Positions 63,214-64,000 of a stretch of 64,000 nt of DNA are shown here, in pieces. Every line of letters begins with the position of its first letter. Position 1 is the first letter of the stretch. This DNA is from Marinoscillum sp040218045. GTDB taxonomy: Bacteria > Bacteroidota > Bacteroidia > Cytophagales > Cyclobacteriaceae. A program made the position numbers and the translations under genes. The stretch lies in the NCBI GenBank assembly GCA_040218045.1, contig JAVJQA010000060.1:62001-126000 (forward strand). The letters run 5' to 3'. The notes below the pieces were generated by a model. That model made no database searches. It was not told where the DNA came from and worked only from the letters and a program-made list of their open reading frames with translations.

Positions 63214-64000
63214 ATGAAAAAGATAAAATCAATATTATACTCAGGGTTGCTAGCGGTTTTGATGACCAGCTGCTTTCCTGAAGATGAAGACCTCAGCTTG
63301 GGTCAGACTGTAGAAGCTGAATTTGTTATTACAGACATTTCTACAGAGGAGATGCGAAACACTTACTTGCTGGAAAGTACCTCTGCGGGGTTTATTTATA
63401 AGTGGGATTTAGGTAATGGCACCACTTTTACTGGCAATCAGGTAGATACTGCATTCTATGAAAACAAAGGAGTCTACACGGTTCAACTTACAGTAGTAAG
63501 CTCTGGTGGCCAATCGGTAGCTGAACAAGAATTAACTGTAGAGCAAGATGCGTCTACTGGTGTTAATATACTCTTGGGTAGTGAAATGGATGATGAGAGT
63601 GCCTGGACTTTTACAAGTACCGGAAGTACCATGACCAGCTATGCGTTTACTGATGGCATGTTGGTCTTTACCAACGAAGGAGCTGCTGCACAAACGAATA
63701 TTGGCATGTGGCAAGAGGTAGAGTTAAATGCCGGTACAGATTATCAGTTTTCGGTATCAGCCTCTGGCTCAGGTATGACCAATTCCTGGATGGAAGTCCT
63801 GCTTTTGAATGAAGAGCCTGTGGATGGTACGGATCCGAGTGCTACCCCGATAGCGGGATTAAATACCTGGACGGGATGTGGTGGAAGTGCTTTTGAAGGC
63901 AAAATACCGGCTATTTCCTGCATTGGAGATGGCAAGGTAAGTGTTACGGAAGACGGCACCTATTACCTGTTTGTGAAGGTCGGTAGCTGGGACGGTAGCC
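63214..64000 (+). CDS. PKD-domain surface glycan-binding lipoprotein, truncated by window end
   Basis: The frame is open from ATG 63214 to the edge (262 residues). It has a lipoprotein signal SGLLAVLMTSC (Cys about 21), an acidic linker, and a PKD domain (about 35-112) with YKWDLGNGTTFTGNQVDTAFYENKGVYTVQLTVVS. A beta-sandwich follows that resembles a carbohydrate-binding module (WTFTSTGSTMTSYAF, LNAGTDYQFSVSASG, GTYYLFVKVGSW). Third gene of a SusC-SusD unit, it fits a surface glycan-binding protein of the SusE/F role. The C-terminus lies outside the window. Confidence 0.85.
   Translation, partial: MKKIKSILYSGLLAVLMTSCFPEDEDLSLGQTVEAEFVITDISTEEMRNTYLLESTSAGFIYKWDLGNGTTFTGNQVDTAFYENKGVYTVQLTVVSSGGQSVAEQELTVEQDASTGVNILLGSEMDDESAWTFTSTGSTMTSYAFTDGMLVFTNEGAAAQTNIGMWQEVELNAGTDYQFSVSASGSGMTNSWMEVLLLNEEPVDGTDPSATPIAGLNTWTGCGGSAFEGKIPAISCIGDGKVSVTEDGTYYLFVKVGSWDGS

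Noticed and set aside
1..64000. CRISPR arrays, tRNA, rRNA or an integrated phage
   Set aside because: Reading through the gaps I saw no spaced direct repeats, no cloverleaf-like sequences and no phage structural or integrase genes. A dedicated RNA search was not possible here.

Overview
The window is a chromosome segment of a Bacteroidota bacterium, most likely a marine member of the order Cytophagales. The support is a short primary sigma factor without region 1.1, two SusC/SusD pairs, an ECF sigma/FecR pair of the trans-envelope type, C-terminal type IX secretion sorting domains, 7TMR-DISM hybrid kinases, and repeated -7 promoter boxes of the form TAnnTTTG. The genus cannot be named from the sequence alone. 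No rRNA, tRNA or CRISPR array was seen.

Layout. 1-4.5 kb: a truncated membrane protein, a Crp/Fnr regulator, and a PadR regulator with its ADOP/FtsX-type permease, split by a PIN-type toxin-antitoxin pair on the other strand. 4.7-29.8 kb: mostly housekeeping genes. These include rpoD; an aminotransferase, a heptose-7-phosphate kinase and two tandem hybrid histidine kinases in one apparent operon; hemE; the serine dehydratase alpha subunit; an M42 peptidase-hpt-adk-obgE cluster; grpE-dnaJ; prfB with its programmed +1 frameshift; and ilvE, a corrinoid adenosyltransferase and an ABC ATPase.

29.9-44.1 kb: a first nutrient-uptake locus. An ECF sigma factor and FecR anti-sigma factor are followed by a terminator-like hairpin, an STN-containing SusC, a SusD lipoprotein, and two giant lipoproteins. 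Each giant has seven Ca-binding-type FG-GAP/VCBS blades, a UnbV/ASPIC domain and seven more blades. The locus holds no recognisable glycoside hydrolase, so its substrate is unknown, and it is the best candidate here for an under-described system.

44.2-50.4 kb: an SDR oxidoreductase, an alkyltransferase-like DNA repair protein whose reactive Cys is Ala, an intact MazF-type toxin beside a decayed antitoxin gene, a sodium/solute symporter, clpS, recR, a TPR histidine kinase and a 58-residue membrane protein.

50.4-64 kb: a second locus, probably for a beta-glucan (laminarin-like). It has a large one-component propeller/Y_Y_Y/LuxR membrane regulator, a secreted GH5 and a GH128-like glucanase (both with CBM6 and T9SS signals), a 177-bp MITE-like element with a 9-bp target duplication, a SusC/SusD pair without STN, and a PKD lipoprotein cut by the window end. 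The two loci appear to use different regulation: sigma/anti-sigma signalling for the first, a membrane one-component regulator for the second.
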